A stretch of DNA of 32,864 nucleotides from Lachnoclostridium sp. UBA1434 (GTDB taxonomy: Bacteria > Bacillota > Clostridia > Lachnospirales > Lachnospiraceae). The position numbers were made by a program, and so were the translations under genes. Shown here one piece after another: positions 16,384 through 24,417 of the stretch (position 1 is the first letter of the stretch; each line of letters starts with the position of its first letter). The notes under the pieces are model-generated. The model was not told the DNA's origin, did not search any database, and worked only from the letters and a program-made list of their open reading frames with translations. The stretch is from NCBI GenBank assembly GCA_002329645.1, contig DCTS01000058.1, positions 1 to 32,864 of the forward strand, written 5' to 3'.

Positions 16384-17487
16384 CCAATGAATATTATCAA
16401 CAAGTTCTGTTTTGCCGCTGTCGCTTGAGCGTATACCGGCATCCAGTATTGCCAGCGCATCCAGGTTAAACTCGGGCTGAGTGGTATAATGGAGGGGCTC
16501 TCCCGTATCCATATGATGTACATAGGCTTCGGATATATCCACAAGCTTTTTCGGCAGCGGTTCGTTGGGTATCTCCTCGACCTGACCTTCGGTATTATAG
16601 AATATTACCTTGTCACTCTTGTAATCACCGACTATTGAGCCATTGGTGCAGTATACGATCGGGCTCTTAAAGGTATGGTTGTAGGTTGTCCATGTACCCT
16701 CAAGAAGTGCATAGCAATTAGGGAAGCGTACCATCATTACCGCATTATCCTCGGCATCCCCCATTGTTGTGATGCTGTTGACCCTCATTCCGTTCACGGC
16801 AACGGCATTGCATCCGGCAAACCAGTATGCAAGGATTGCACCGTAACAGCAATAGTCTGCCATTGCTCCGCCTCCGCATACATGCTGATGCCACCAGGTT
16901 CTTGCCTTTTCGATCTCGGTCATAGGTGCGGCAGTTTCAGCTATTTTATGCTTGGCTCCCGGACCAAGGGGTCCGGTATGTCCCATACGGGTTTTGATTT
17001 CAATTACATCACCGGCCTTGCCGCTTTCAATCAGTCTTTTTATTGTATGCATACCGGCATTCCAGGTAATAGGCCAGTTCACCATCAAGAGCGTGCCGTA
17101 GGTCTTTGCTATACGGTACATCTTAAGCCCGTCCGAAAGCGTTGTTGCCATGGGCTTCTCAATACATACCCCGATGCCGCGTTTTGCACACTCCTCGGTT
17201 ATTTCAACATGATAGGCGTTCTCAGAGTTGACCACACATAAATCGGGCTTTTCCTCATCAAGCATCTTCCTGTAGTCGCCGTAACGCTTCAGGTTATAGT
17301 TTTTACAGCAGTAGTCTACATTCCATTCCCTTGTATAGGGTCCAACCTTTATTTCCTTGACGATCGGCTCCGTATCGGCACAGGCACTCAAATCTATACG
17401 TGGATTGTCTGAAAAATGCTTTGCCACGTCATTGATATGCACATGTGCCAATCCGGCTATAACAACCTTGTATTTGTCCTTTTTCAT
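16372..17487 (-). CDS. Gfo/Idh/MocA-family oxidoreductase (1)
   Basis: 371 residues, cytoplasmic, no signal peptide. The N-terminal Rossmann fold begins VVIAGLAHVHIND, lacking the standard Gly-x-Gly-x-x-Gly. The catalytic Lys111 lies in EKP (110-112). In the GGGAMADYCCYG segment Asp211 is kept, but position 215 is Tyr where most family members have His; glucose-fructose oxidoreductase also has Tyr there. The family oxidises or reduces sugar hydroxyls with NAD(P). It lies between the activase and the glycyl radical enzyme genes, so it probably acts on the same substrate. GGGAG precedes the ATG by 7 nt. The last codons lie inside the 29-bp repeat array. Confidence 0.85.
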   Translation of the reverse strand: MKKDKYKVVIAGLAHVHINDVAKHFSDNPRIDLSACADTEPIVKEIKVGPYTREWNVDYCCKNYNLKRYGDYRKMLDEEKPDLCVVNSENAYHVEITEECAKRGIGVCIEKPMATTLSDGLKMYRIAKTYGTLLMVNWPITWNAGMHTIKRLIESGKAGDVIEIKTRMGHTGPLGPGAKHKIAETAAPMTEIEKARTWWHQHVCGGGAMADYCCYGAILAYWFAGCNAVAVNGMRVNSITTMGDAEDNAVMMVRFPNCYALLEGTWTTYNHTFKSPIVYCTNGSIVGDYKSDKVIFYNTEGQVEEIPNEPLPKKLVDISEAYVHHMDTGEPLHYTTQPEFNLDALAILDAGIRSSDSGKTELVDNIHWRIG

Positions 17488-17638
17488 GATTACTCTCCCT
17501 TCTCATATCCATTTACTGCAGGCAACTTACGAAACCCTGATATTGACTTGCCTGTGTACACCTATTAAGCTTCGCAATTACCTGATTTATTATTTGTTGA
17601 ATATGCACCTCATAACTAAAGGTGTAATTAAGGTCATC

Positions 17639-18565
17639 CTATCTGCTGCCTGTCCTTTTTCGCCCGTCGATGTATACTTCTATACCGTATTCCATAGCCG
17701 CATCGGCAAGCCTCTCCATCCCGGCTTTTTCAGGTACCTGTATGTCAGGCAGCTTATAGGGATTCTTTATAAGAATACCCTTAGAATTGCCAAGAGGATT
17801 ATAGGACAGCAGCTCATAATACTTAAGTGTCGGGATATCCTTTAAAAACTCGGCTGTGCTTCTTATGTTTGCAACGTCATTGTTGTATCCCGGGATTACA
17901 GGGGTGCGTATTATAAGAGGTATTCCCGCCTCAGCCAGCCTTTTAACATTGTCAAGTACCGTTATGTTGCCTGCTCCGGTTCCCTTCCTGTGAGCAGCAT
18001 CGTCCATGTGCTTTATATCTCCCATAATCAGGTCGGTATGTGGAAGGAGCTTCTTATAATCTGCCCAGGGAAATGAAAGGTTGGTCTCCATGGCAGTGTG
18101 GACCAGGCCTTCATGGCAGCGCTTGAGGAGCTTTGCGGCAAAGTCGCTCTGCTTCATGGCCTCGCCGCCCGATAATGTTACTCCTCCGCCCGAGCGCTCA
18201 TAGAAAGCCCTGTCCTCCTCTATCTCTATATAAATCTCGTCAACACTCATCCATTTTCCAACCTGCGTGAGAGAGCCGTAAGTGCAGGCGTTTGCACATG
18301 CAAAGCACAGGGTGCACCGGTTTTCATCAATAATATGCCTCTCACCGTCAATCTTGTGAGCTCTCATGGGACATATCTTAAAGCATATTCCGCAGCCTGC
18401 ACATTTGTCCGGTTCAAAACGCAGCTCAGGGACTCCTCTTATGCCCTCAGGGTTATGGCACCAATAGCATGACATATTACAGCCCTTGAAGAAGACCACC
18501 GTTCTTATCCCCGGTCCGTCCTTGGTTGAAAATCTCTCAATATCAAAGATAAGTCCCTTATCCAT
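17639..18565 (-). CDS. Glycyl radical enzyme activating enzyme (radical SAM, PflA family)
   Basis: 308 residues from the ATG at 18565, which has AAAGGA 9 nt upstream; the in-frame ATG 18 bases earlier overlaps that site and has none of its own. The radical SAM triad is C29-x3-C33-x2-C36 (GCNMSCYWCHNPEG). Two further 4Fe-4S motifs follow: C55/C58/C61/C65 and C84/C87/C90/C94, the ferredoxin insert that marks activases of non-PFL glycyl radical enzymes. GGE at 133-135 binds SAM. It should abstract hydrogen from Gly705 of the enzyme encoded two genes downstream in the same unit. Confidence 0.93.
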   Translation of the reverse strand: MDKGLIFDIERFSTKDGPGIRTVVFFKGCNMSCYWCHNPEGIRGVPELRFEPDKCAGCGICFKICPMRAHKIDGERHIIDENRCTLCFACANACTYGSLTQVGKWMSVDEIYIEIEEDRAFYERSGGGVTLSGGEAMKQSDFAAKLLKRCHEGLVHTAMETNLSFPWADYKKLLPHTDLIMGDIKHMDDAAHRKGTGAGNITVLDNVKRLAEAGIPLIIRTPVIPGYNNDVANIRSTAEFLKDIPTLKYYELLSYNPLGNSKGILIKNPYKLPDIQVPEKAGMERLADAAMEYGIEVYIDGRKRTGSR

Positions 18566-18652
18566 AATCGGCTGTCCTTTCATTACTTGTATCCGCAGCT
18601 TAAGTCAGCTGCTGCACATAAACTTAAGCTCTTATAATCCATTCATATTTAC

Positions 18653-19783
18653 TTATGCTTTGCCATAATCTTTAAGCTCCGCTGATGCCACCTCACGGTT
18701 TTCTTCTGCCGAACGGTAGAAGCATTCTATTGCGGATACTATATTCAGGGTCTCCTCAGGCTTCACGACGCGTTCCTCCTTGCCTTCCAGCACCTTGAGT
18801 ACATGCTCGTACATATACCAGTGTCCGTCGAAGGCCTTGTCGGTATAAGGCCTGTTATCGAAGAATTTCAGCTTTGTTTCTGCCTGGTAATGGCCCACAT
18901 TCTTGTAAAGCATGAAGTTTTCAACATCAATGCCTCCCCTGTCTCCGCATAGCAGGAAGCTCTTTGATGTGGGATAATTGAGTGCCCATGTGAAGCGGAA
19001 GTTTACCAGGAAATTACCTTCAAGGCGGATTGTGCCCATTGCTGATTCCTCAACGTTAAACTCCCTGTGATCGTACGGACGGGGTGTGAATACTCCCGTG
19101 TAAGCTCCGCTTTCCTTGATGGAAAGAAGTATGTCATTACCCTGTTTTGCAAGATAATCAAAGGCCTTGCCGCTGACCGCCTCTACTCTGGGATTTCCTG
19201 TCATCCATAAAAGAGCGTCTATGAAATGAACTCCAAGATCGCAGAAGGGCCCGCCGCCGTTATGCTCCTTCATGTGGAACATGCCCCAGGTAGGTATGCC
19301 ATAGCGCCTTACAAAGCTTATGTCTGCAAAATAAGGCTTGCCGATATCGGCCTGGCTGATTGCATCGTGTGCAAATACCATATCCGGCGACCACCTGCGT
19401 GACTGGCAGGGGAAAAGGATACGACCGCACCTTTCGGCTGTTTCAAACATTTCCTTAGCATCCTGATAAGTCAATGCTATAGGCTTTTCGCACATTACAT
19501 GAGCTCCGGCCTCAAGTGCTTTAATGCTCCATTCCTTATGGTATACATTGGGAGTGCATACGGATACCAGATCCGGCTTTAACTCGTCAAGCATCTGCTG
19601 AGGATCCTCGTACCACTTCGGTATATCATAACGCTGTGCCGTCTCCCTTGCCGCTTCAGGCCGTATGTCGGCGACTCCCACAACCTCAGCAAGCTCTTGT
19701 CTCTTTAAATTGCCTATTGCCGGAAGGTGAGCGGAATTTGCAATCATTCCGGCTCCTATTATTGCTATGCGAACCTTTTTCAT
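18653..19783 (-). CDS. Gfo/Idh/MocA-family oxidoreductase (2)
   Basis: 376 residues with a complete signature: Rossmann loop GAGMIA (10-15), EKP with Lys100 (99-101) and GGGPFCDLGVHFIDALLW with catalytic Asp182 and His186. It is an NAD(P)-dependent sugar or cyclitol dehydrogenase. It is first in the unit with the activase, the other Gfo/Idh/MocA protein and the glycyl radical enzyme, just downstream of the ABC importer. The pairing of two such enzymes of different subtype suggests successive oxidation and reduction around a radical step, as in oxidation-elimination-reduction glycan chemistry. That scheme is inference. AAGGAGG precedes the ATG. Confidence 0.88.
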   Translation of the reverse strand: MKKVRIAIIGAGMIANSAHLPAIGNLKRQELAEVVGVADIRPEAARETAQRYDIPKWYEDPQQMLDELKPDLVSVCTPNVYHKEWSIKALEAGAHVMCEKPIALTYQDAKEMFETAERCGRILFPCQSRRWSPDMVFAHDAISQADIGKPYFADISFVRRYGIPTWGMFHMKEHNGGGPFCDLGVHFIDALLWMTGNPRVEAVSGKAFDYLAKQGNDILLSIKESGAYTGVFTPRPYDHREFNVEESAMGTIRLEGNFLVNFRFTWALNYPTSKSFLLCGDRGGIDVENFMLYKNVGHYQAETKLKFFDNRPYTDKAFDGHWYMYEHVLKVLEGKEERVVKPEETLNIVSAIECFYRSAEENREVASAELKDYGKA

Positions 19784-19867
19784 TAAATTTCTCCTCCTTG
19801 TGTGTTAAGGCTTGTGCTAATTATATTGTAAAAATAAGATGCCTTAATTCCAATATCATGATTTAAA

Positions 19868-19896
19868 TGCATAGCATAAAAAATTGATATTGACAA
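19868..19896 (-). promoter_or_regulatory. Possible promoter of the glycyl radical unit
   Basis: On the minus strand, -35 TTGTCA (19891-19896), 17 bp, then a weak -10 TATGCA (19868-19873). An 8-bp inverted repeat, CAATATCA (19851-19858) and TGATATTG (19885-19892), brackets the spacer and could bind a regulator. Confidence 0.45.
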
Positions 19897-19918
19897 ATAA
19901 AACACTTTGTGATATTAT
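19890..19918 (+). promoter_or_regulatory. Divergent plus-strand promoter sharing the -35 region
   Basis: TTGACA (19890-19895), 17 bp, TATTAT (19913-19918). It reads straight into the hairpin at 19929, so any transcript would be very short. No gene on this strand uses it. Confidence 0.45.
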
Positions 19919-19928
19919 TATTTGTTTC

Positions 19929-19969
19929 AAAAGGCTGTCAAAATGCTTATAGCATATTAACAGCCTTTT
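19929..19969. terminator. Stem-loop terminator after the ABC importer unit
   Basis: AAAAGGCTGT (19929-19938) pairs with ACAGCCTTTT (19960-19969). T-rich sequence follows on the plus strand, and a short T-run is present on the minus strand. It lies between the DUF624 gene and the first Gfo/Idh/MocA gene and probably separates two transcription units. Confidence 0.7.
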
Positions 19970-20009
19970 CTTTCTTAATGTACCCTGCGGGCAAAGTATG
20001 TTCTTCGGA

Positions 20010-20063
20010 CTCAATACAACCCCGGGTCTCAATGCGACTCCGGTATCAATGCAATCCCGGGCC
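20010..20063. repeat. Three imperfect ~18-bp tandem repeats
   Basis: Units share CTCAATGC followed by a CCCGGG-like core and begin near 20010, 20028 and 20045 (spacing 18 and 17 bp). They lie in the non-coding gap just past the DUF624 stop codon. This is the third non-coding tandem array at a gene boundary in the window. Confidence 0.7.
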
Positions 20064-20090
20064 GCCGCAATTATTCCTGCTGAAGTACAT

Positions 20091-20762
20091 TTATTGAGAT
20101 TTAACATCTTTAGTTGCCCATTTTTCTATTGCCTTTTTAGAATAAATAGAGTTTATCAGCTGTACAAGCGAAAGCAGGATTATAACCACCAGGGGAATCA
20201 TGTACAGGAAGAAGATTACACATAGCAAAATCAGGACTCCTGAGGTGAAAAGGATCTTCAAGGTGGTTTTCCATTCGATTGCCATTATTATCAATGAGTT
20301 CTTAAATGCCTTCGCTACAGGAATATCCACAGTAACCATCATTGGGAACATATATGCCTGTATGAGAAAGGATACGCCTCCGGCCAGTAAAAGCACTACG
20401 GATCCGCCCTTTTCAAAACCAAGTATATAAGGATAAAGTGAAAGTGATAACGGGGCTGCTGTCAATATCAGTACCCAAAGCAGGCGCCTAAAAAACTGGT
20501 TTCTGAACTCGGCAAAGTAATCCTTCCAAAACTCCACTCTCTTTTCCCGCAGCCTGAGCATAATTATATTCGTCATTCCGCAGATTGCTGCGGGATATGT
20601 GACAACAGGCAGGAAAAGTAAAAGGGTAAGCAGGTTCATACCTATCAGCTCTTTCCAATAGAACTTAAGCATGTAGGTAAACCATTCGGATTCAGTCTCC
20701 GGATTCAATATTTTATTTTTTCTGCTGTCCCCAAACTGGACCATGTCCCTTTCTTTCTTCAT
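20091..20762 (-). CDS. yesL: DUF624/YesL-family membrane protein
   Basis: 223 residues with about five hydrophobic segments (near 38-60, 95-112, 118-140, 150-165 and 175-200) and the family-type stretch TYPAAICGMTNIIMLRLRE. YesL proteins accompany carbohydrate ABC importers in Firmicutes; their job is unknown. It begins 3 bp after the permease stop and belongs to the importer operon. Confidence 0.85.
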   Translation of the reverse strand: MKKERDMVQFGDSRKNKILNPETESEWFTYMLKFYWKELIGMNLLTLLLFLPVVTYPAAICGMTNIIMLRLREKRVEFWKDYFAEFRNQFFRRLLWVLILTAAPLSLSLYPYILGFEKGGSVVLLLAGGVSFLIQAYMFPMMVTVDIPVAKAFKNSLIIMAIEWKTTLKILFTSGVLILLCVIFFLYMIPLVVIILLSLVQLINSIYSKKAIEKWATKDVKSQ

Positions 20763-20765
20763 GTA

Positions 20766-21614
20766 TTACCCCTTAACGGCTCCGGCAGTAAGACCTTCAA
20801 TCATATATCTCTGGAAGAAAATGAACATAAGAACAATCGGAAGGGATCCGGCAACCGAGAATGCCATCAGCCCGCCGTAATCATGGGCATATTCACCCAT
20901 AAAGCTCTGTGCAAGTCCTACGGGCAAGGTCTTCATGGTATCAGTGGTCATAATGGTCAATGCCATCAGGAAATCATCCCATGAAGACAGGAAGGTATAT
21001 ATGCCGACTGCTATAATTCCCGGCAATGTCAGAGGCAGCAAAACCCTGAATAATGTCTGAAACCTGCCTGCGCCGTCAATTCTTGCAGATTCATCCAGTG
21101 ACTTAGGTAGTGTATCAAAAAAAGATTTCATAAGCATTATTGCAAGCGGCAGTGCAAAAACCGCATCTGCCAGTATTAGTCCGCGGTAAGTATTAATAAG
21201 TCCCCACTGAAGATAGAATGTATACAGCGAGATCAGAATAACTACTATCGGAAACATCTGCACAGACATAATGGATGTCATTATTGCGTTTTTAAATGCA
21301 AAGTTGAACCTTGAAAATGAATAGCTTGCCGGAATTGATATCACCAACACTAGTAATACGGTTCCTCCGGACACAACAAAGCTGTTAATGAAAAACCTTA
21401 CATATTGCGGCCTTGCAAATATTTTCGAGTAATTAATCAGGGTTGTCTTTATCGGCAGCAGGTGCGGAGGAAGACTCATCAGAAAATTGCTTGGAGTAAC
21501 TGATGAAACAACCATCCAATATATAGGGAAAAGAAGTATTGCAACTAAAATAATTACTGTCAGGTATTTTATTATACTCCTTATAGAAACACGTTTTTTC
21601 TTATATGTCTGCAT
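20766..21614 (-). CDS. Carbohydrate ABC transporter permease, MalG type
   Basis: 282 residues with six predicted membrane segments, starting with ILVAILLFPIYWMVVSS. The EAA loop that contacts the ATPase reads SARIDGAGRFQTLFRVLLPLTLPGI. It pairs with the MalF-type permease 17 bp upstream. No ATPase gene is in the window, so the importer probably shares a multitask MsmK/UgpC-type ATPase, as is common in Firmicutes. GGAGG lies 7 nt before the ATG. Confidence 0.92.
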   Translation of the reverse strand: MQTYKKKRVSIRSIIKYLTVIILVAILLFPIYWMVVSSVTPSNFLMSLPPHLLPIKTTLINYSKIFARPQYVRFFINSFVVSGGTVLLVLVISIPASYSFSRFNFAFKNAIMTSIMSVQMFPIVVILISLYTFYLQWGLINTYRGLILADAVFALPLAIMLMKSFFDTLPKSLDESARIDGAGRFQTLFRVLLPLTLPGIIAVGIYTFLSSWDDFLMALTIMTTDTMKTLPVGLAQSFMGEYAHDYGGLMAFSVAGSLPIVLMFIFFQRYMIEGLTAGAVKG

Positions 21615-21631
21615 TGCTCATCCTCCTCTCC

Positions 21632-22570
21632 TTATTGATAATCGTTGACAGCCCTGCGATTTGAGTGGTTCATAACTATAGTAATAATCATCAGTAAAGT
21701 AAGCCAAAGCACGCCAATCGCAGCTCCTCTGCCGAAATCATATGACTGGAAGGCAGATTTGTAAGCTGCTATTGATAATGTTGTAGTAGCATCTACCGGA
21801 CCGCCGCCGGTCATGTTGTAGATAATCGTGTACATCTGGAAGTTATTCATAATGGCAACCCATATACTGGATACCATGACAGCACGAATGGAAGGTAAAA
21901 TTATATGCCATAATAATTTGAACTTGGCGGCGCCGTCTATCTTGGCAGCCTCAATCAGTGACGCATCCACCGATTGCATGCCTGCAAGCAGCATAACCAT
22001 CATATACGGAAGCTGCTTCCATACGCTTGCTATTATTATGGAAGCCATGGCAAGAATACCGGTAAGGGTCCATGAAACATTAACCGTATCCGTTATGCCG
22101 GCTTTATGCAATACATAATTGATTACGCCGAACTGCTGGTGGAGCATCCATCTCCACAACAAAGCAACTACAACCGACGGTATGGTCCAGGGTATAAGGA
22201 ATAATCCCCTGAAAACATTTCTGCCGCGCAGCTTGGTATTGAGCAGAAGGGCTATGGCAAGGCCAAGTACTGTCTGTATTACAACAGTAAGAAGTACGAA
22301 TATTATTGTTGTCAGGAAATAGCCGAATATATCCTTTTTTTCAAAAAGCTTTATATAATTCTTAAAGTTGTTCCAGACCGGATCTTTGAGATTGCTTATT
22401 GTATAATTGCAGAAGCTTACATATATACCCTTAAGTATTGGCAGCGCAACCACAATTACAAGCACGATAAGCGCAGGTACGGTCAGAAAGAAGCCGAAAA
22501 AGCTGTTATTCATTCGGAAGCGTATCTTACCTGTTCTGTCATTGGATAAATTGTTTGCGTTCTTTTTCAT
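21632..22570 (-). CDS. Carbohydrate ABC transporter permease, MalF type
   Basis: 312 residues from the ATG at 22570, preceded by AAGGAAGAG; the in-frame GTG 18 bases earlier overlaps that site. Six membrane segments are predicted, beginning with FFLTVPALIVLVIVVALPIL, and the EAA loop reads IEAAKIDGAAKFKLLWHIILPSI. It forms the channel with the MalG-type partner. A strong intercistronic hairpin separates it from the binding-protein gene. Confidence 0.92.
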   Translation of the reverse strand: MKKNANNLSNDRTGKIRFRMNNSFFGFFLTVPALIVLVIVVALPILKGIYVSFCNYTISNLKDPVWNNFKNYIKLFEKKDIFGYFLTTIIFVLLTVVIQTVLGLAIALLLNTKLRGRNVFRGLFLIPWTIPSVVVALLWRWMLHQQFGVINYVLHKAGITDTVNVSWTLTGILAMASIIIASVWKQLPYMMVMLLAGMQSVDASLIEAAKIDGAAKFKLLWHIILPSIRAVMVSSIWVAIMNNFQMYTIIYNMTGGGPVDATTTLSIAAYKSAFQSYDFGRGAAIGVLWLTLLMIITIVMNHSNRRAVNDYQ

Positions 22571-22593
22571 TATAAGCTCTTCCTTCACTTTTA

Positions 22594-22641
22594 AAGGTGC
22601 CAGGCAATATTTCCTTGCAGGCCCATATTACCTGACACCTT
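22594..22641 (-). other. Intercistronic stem-loop between binding-protein and permease genes
   Basis: Arms 22594-22610 and 22625-22641 pair over 17 positions, with two G-U wobbles and a 14-nt loop. It has no T-run, so it is more likely an mRNA-stabilising or attenuating structure than a full terminator, which would give more binding protein than permease. The arm sequence, with AGGTGCCAGG and its mirror, also resembles REP-like mobile palindromes. Confidence 0.75.
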
Positions 22642-22672
22642 CATAATCTCATGTTACTGCATTATTGTATTA

Positions 22673-24067
22673 TTAATTTCCGTCATATAAATCCTGGATT
22701 GCTTTCTGGGTTTCGGTCATGACAGTCGTTACATCCTTGCCCTGAGCCAGCTGCTGCAGAGCTTCAACTATCTTCTCGTCGGCATCCATGAAATGCAAGC
22801 CTGCTGTTGGAAGTGCTTTTGCTGTCTCCATGGCCTTAACATATGTTGCGGTAGGATCCTGCACATCCTTGAACACCTCGGCCATTACTCCTGAGCGGGA
22901 TGACATCTTTCCCTTGCCGTCAACGTAAAGCTGGTTAATGCATTCGGGTCCTGTCAGGAATTCCATGAACTTCATAACTTCATCCGTCTTAGCTTCATCA
23001 ACTGTATTGAAGGTTATAAGCAGGTGGTCAATCAGATAACCATGTCCGTAAGGAGTGCCGTTTCCGGGGATAACTGCGAAGCCCATATCCTCTTTTAAGG
23101 CATCCGGATCTGCAGCGCTTTGAAGTACTGCTGCTATGCAACCTTCGATATCCCAATAGAAGCCTATAACGCCCTGACCGAACAGGTTACGCAAATCCTT
23201 GAAGGAGCTTCCGTAAGGAGATATTCCGTCAACTAAAAGCTTCTGAAGCTCTGTGAAGGTCTTGATGGCAGCGTCATCCGTAAGATTAATCTTGCCGCTG
23301 GCATCAAGGAAGTTGCCGCCGTTAGCCCATAGTGCCGGGAATACATTGTATCCTTCGCCTGCTTCCGTTCCGCCTGAAGCAATTGCAAGTCCGTATATCT
23401 TGTTGCCGTTCTCGTCAGTACCAAGGGCAGATATCTTCTCAGCATCTTCAAGCAGCTCGTCCCATGACTGAGGCAGCTGGGTAATGCCGGCTTTCTCAAG
23501 CAGTGCCTTGTTGTAGAACAGGCAGTAGGTATTGTTGAACCAAGGCATTGCCATCATTTGTCCGTCTACTGTTACAGCATCTATTGCAGTCTGGCTGTAA
23601 TCGGAAAGTACATCGTTGCTTACAAGACCGGTGATAGATTTAACTACACCCAGTTCCAAGAACTGCGGAAGCCATTCAGCCTTAATGTGAGCCACATCAG
23701 GGGTGCTCCCTGCTGCGGCGGCAATCAGAAGCTGGTCAAGATACTGTGCATAAGGATTGGAATCAAGCTCTACGGTGACATTGGAGTTTTTGCTCATATA
23801 GTTGTCTGACATAGCCTTGTAGGTCGGTAACTGAGCCTCTTCTGCAAATACCCATGACGCCCATTTCAGGGTAACTGCTTCTTTAGCATCGCCGCCGGAT
23901 GTTGTATCCTTCTTCTCATCTGTGGTGGATTTCTTATCATCGGAAGTCTGCTGCTTCTGGCTGTCAGATGATTTATTATCATTACCAGATTCTTCCTTCT
24001 TGCTGCATCCGCCAAGCAGTGCTAAAACCATAGTAATACATAGTAACACACTTAGCAACTTTTTCAT
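22673..24067 (-). CDS. Extracellular sugar-binding lipoprotein of ABC importer
   Basis: 464 residues from the ATG at 24067, which has AAGGAGG 6 nt upstream. A lipoprotein signal peptide ends at LALLGGC, and a Ser/Lys/Asp/Thr-rich linker follows before the family 1 solute-binding fold (LKWASWVFAEEAQ, TPDVAHIKAEWLPQFLELG, GQMMAMPWFNNTYCLFYNKALL). It captures a sugar or oligosaccharide at the membrane surface. It is first in the operon, 608 bases from the GH10 gene start side and directly downstream of it on the same strand, so xylo- or other hemicellulose oligomers are reasonable ligands. The sequence does not identify the sugar. Confidence 0.93.
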   Translation of the reverse strand: MKKLLSVLLCITMVLALLGGCSKKEESGNDNKSSDSQKQQTSDDKKSTTDEKKDTTSGGDAKEAVTLKWASWVFAEEAQLPTYKAMSDNYMSKNSNVTVELDSNPYAQYLDQLLIAAAAGSTPDVAHIKAEWLPQFLELGVVKSITGLVSNDVLSDYSQTAIDAVTVDGQMMAMPWFNNTYCLFYNKALLEKAGITQLPQSWDELLEDAEKISALGTDENGNKIYGLAIASGGTEAGEGYNVFPALWANGGNFLDASGKINLTDDAAIKTFTELQKLLVDGISPYGSSFKDLRNLFGQGVIGFYWDIEGCIAAVLQSAADPDALKEDMGFAVIPGNGTPYGHGYLIDHLLITFNTVDEAKTDEVMKFMEFLTGPECINQLYVDGKGKMSSRSGVMAEVFKDVQDPTATYVKAMETAKALPTAGLHFMDADEKIVEALQQLAQGKDVTTVMTETQKAIQDLYDGN

Positions 24068-24120
24068 TTTGCTCCTCCTTTTCATTCATTGGGAAACTTA
24101 CATACCATATATGGTCTAAT

Positions 24121-24227
24121 AAAAGATGAAAGTATCAAAAATGAATATTATGTATTTATTTATGTAATATTAAGTGAGGAAAGCCGGTTGTTCAACATTA
24201 TCATTTTTGATAACTTTCATGTCTTTT
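24121..24227. repeat. Long imperfect inverted repeat in the importer leader
   Basis: The left arm at 24121-24144 contains GATGAAAGTATCAAAAATGA, and its near-mirror is at 24201-24227. The 56-bp spacer is AT-rich. A transcript from the promoter at 24326-24354 would carry both arms in its leader and could fold into a long hairpin. The arms could also be two opposed protein-binding sites. A perfect 12-bp palindrome, ACCATATATGGT, lies nearby at 24104-24115. Confidence 0.7.
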
Positions 24228-24304
24228 ATTTATAACAAATATACAATTTTGACGATGCAACGTAAACACCAAAATCCCGGCTTACATTTCAAATGCAATT
24301 TGTA

Positions 24305-24333
24305 TTGACAGACTGATGCATACATGTTATAAT
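24305..24333 (+). promoter_or_regulatory. Perfect-consensus promoter pointing antisense into the GH10 gene
   Basis: TTGACA (24305-24310), exactly 17 bp, TATAAT (24328-24333): a full match to the sigma-A consensus. It faces right, towards the 3' end of the GH10 gene, and no plus-strand gene follows. Confidence 0.75.
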
Positions 24334-24354
24334 CTTTATTTTTTAAAGATGCAA
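24326..24354 (-). promoter_or_regulatory. Promoter of the ABC importer operon
   Basis: On the minus strand, -35 TTGCAT (24349-24354), 17 bp, -10 TATAAC (24326-24331). The leader to the binding-protein start would be about 250 nt and contain the long inverted repeat. Its -10 overlaps that of the plus-strand promoter, giving a symmetric bidirectional element. Confidence 0.6.
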
Positions 24355-24417
24355 AATGAAAGTTTATGCGCTATTTATTTGTATTTATTACTATCATTAT
24401 TCTAAAACTTATTATCT

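Noticed and set aside
16268..16395. Possible CRISPR array
   Set aside because: The 29-bp units are contiguous with no unique spacers, and no cas gene is near.
19856..20107. A small protein of 83 codons on the minus strand
   Set aside because: It runs through the tandem repeat and terminator hairpin and overlaps the end of yesL; no family signature is seen.
22594..22641. A full transposable element
   Set aside because: Only a single stem-loop is present, with no transposase, no terminal repeats and no target-site duplication that I can see.
24349..24405. An 18-residue hydrophobic peptide frame after the perfect promoter
   Set aside because: It has no properly spaced ribosome binding site, and a frame this short occurs easily by chance in AT-rich DNA.
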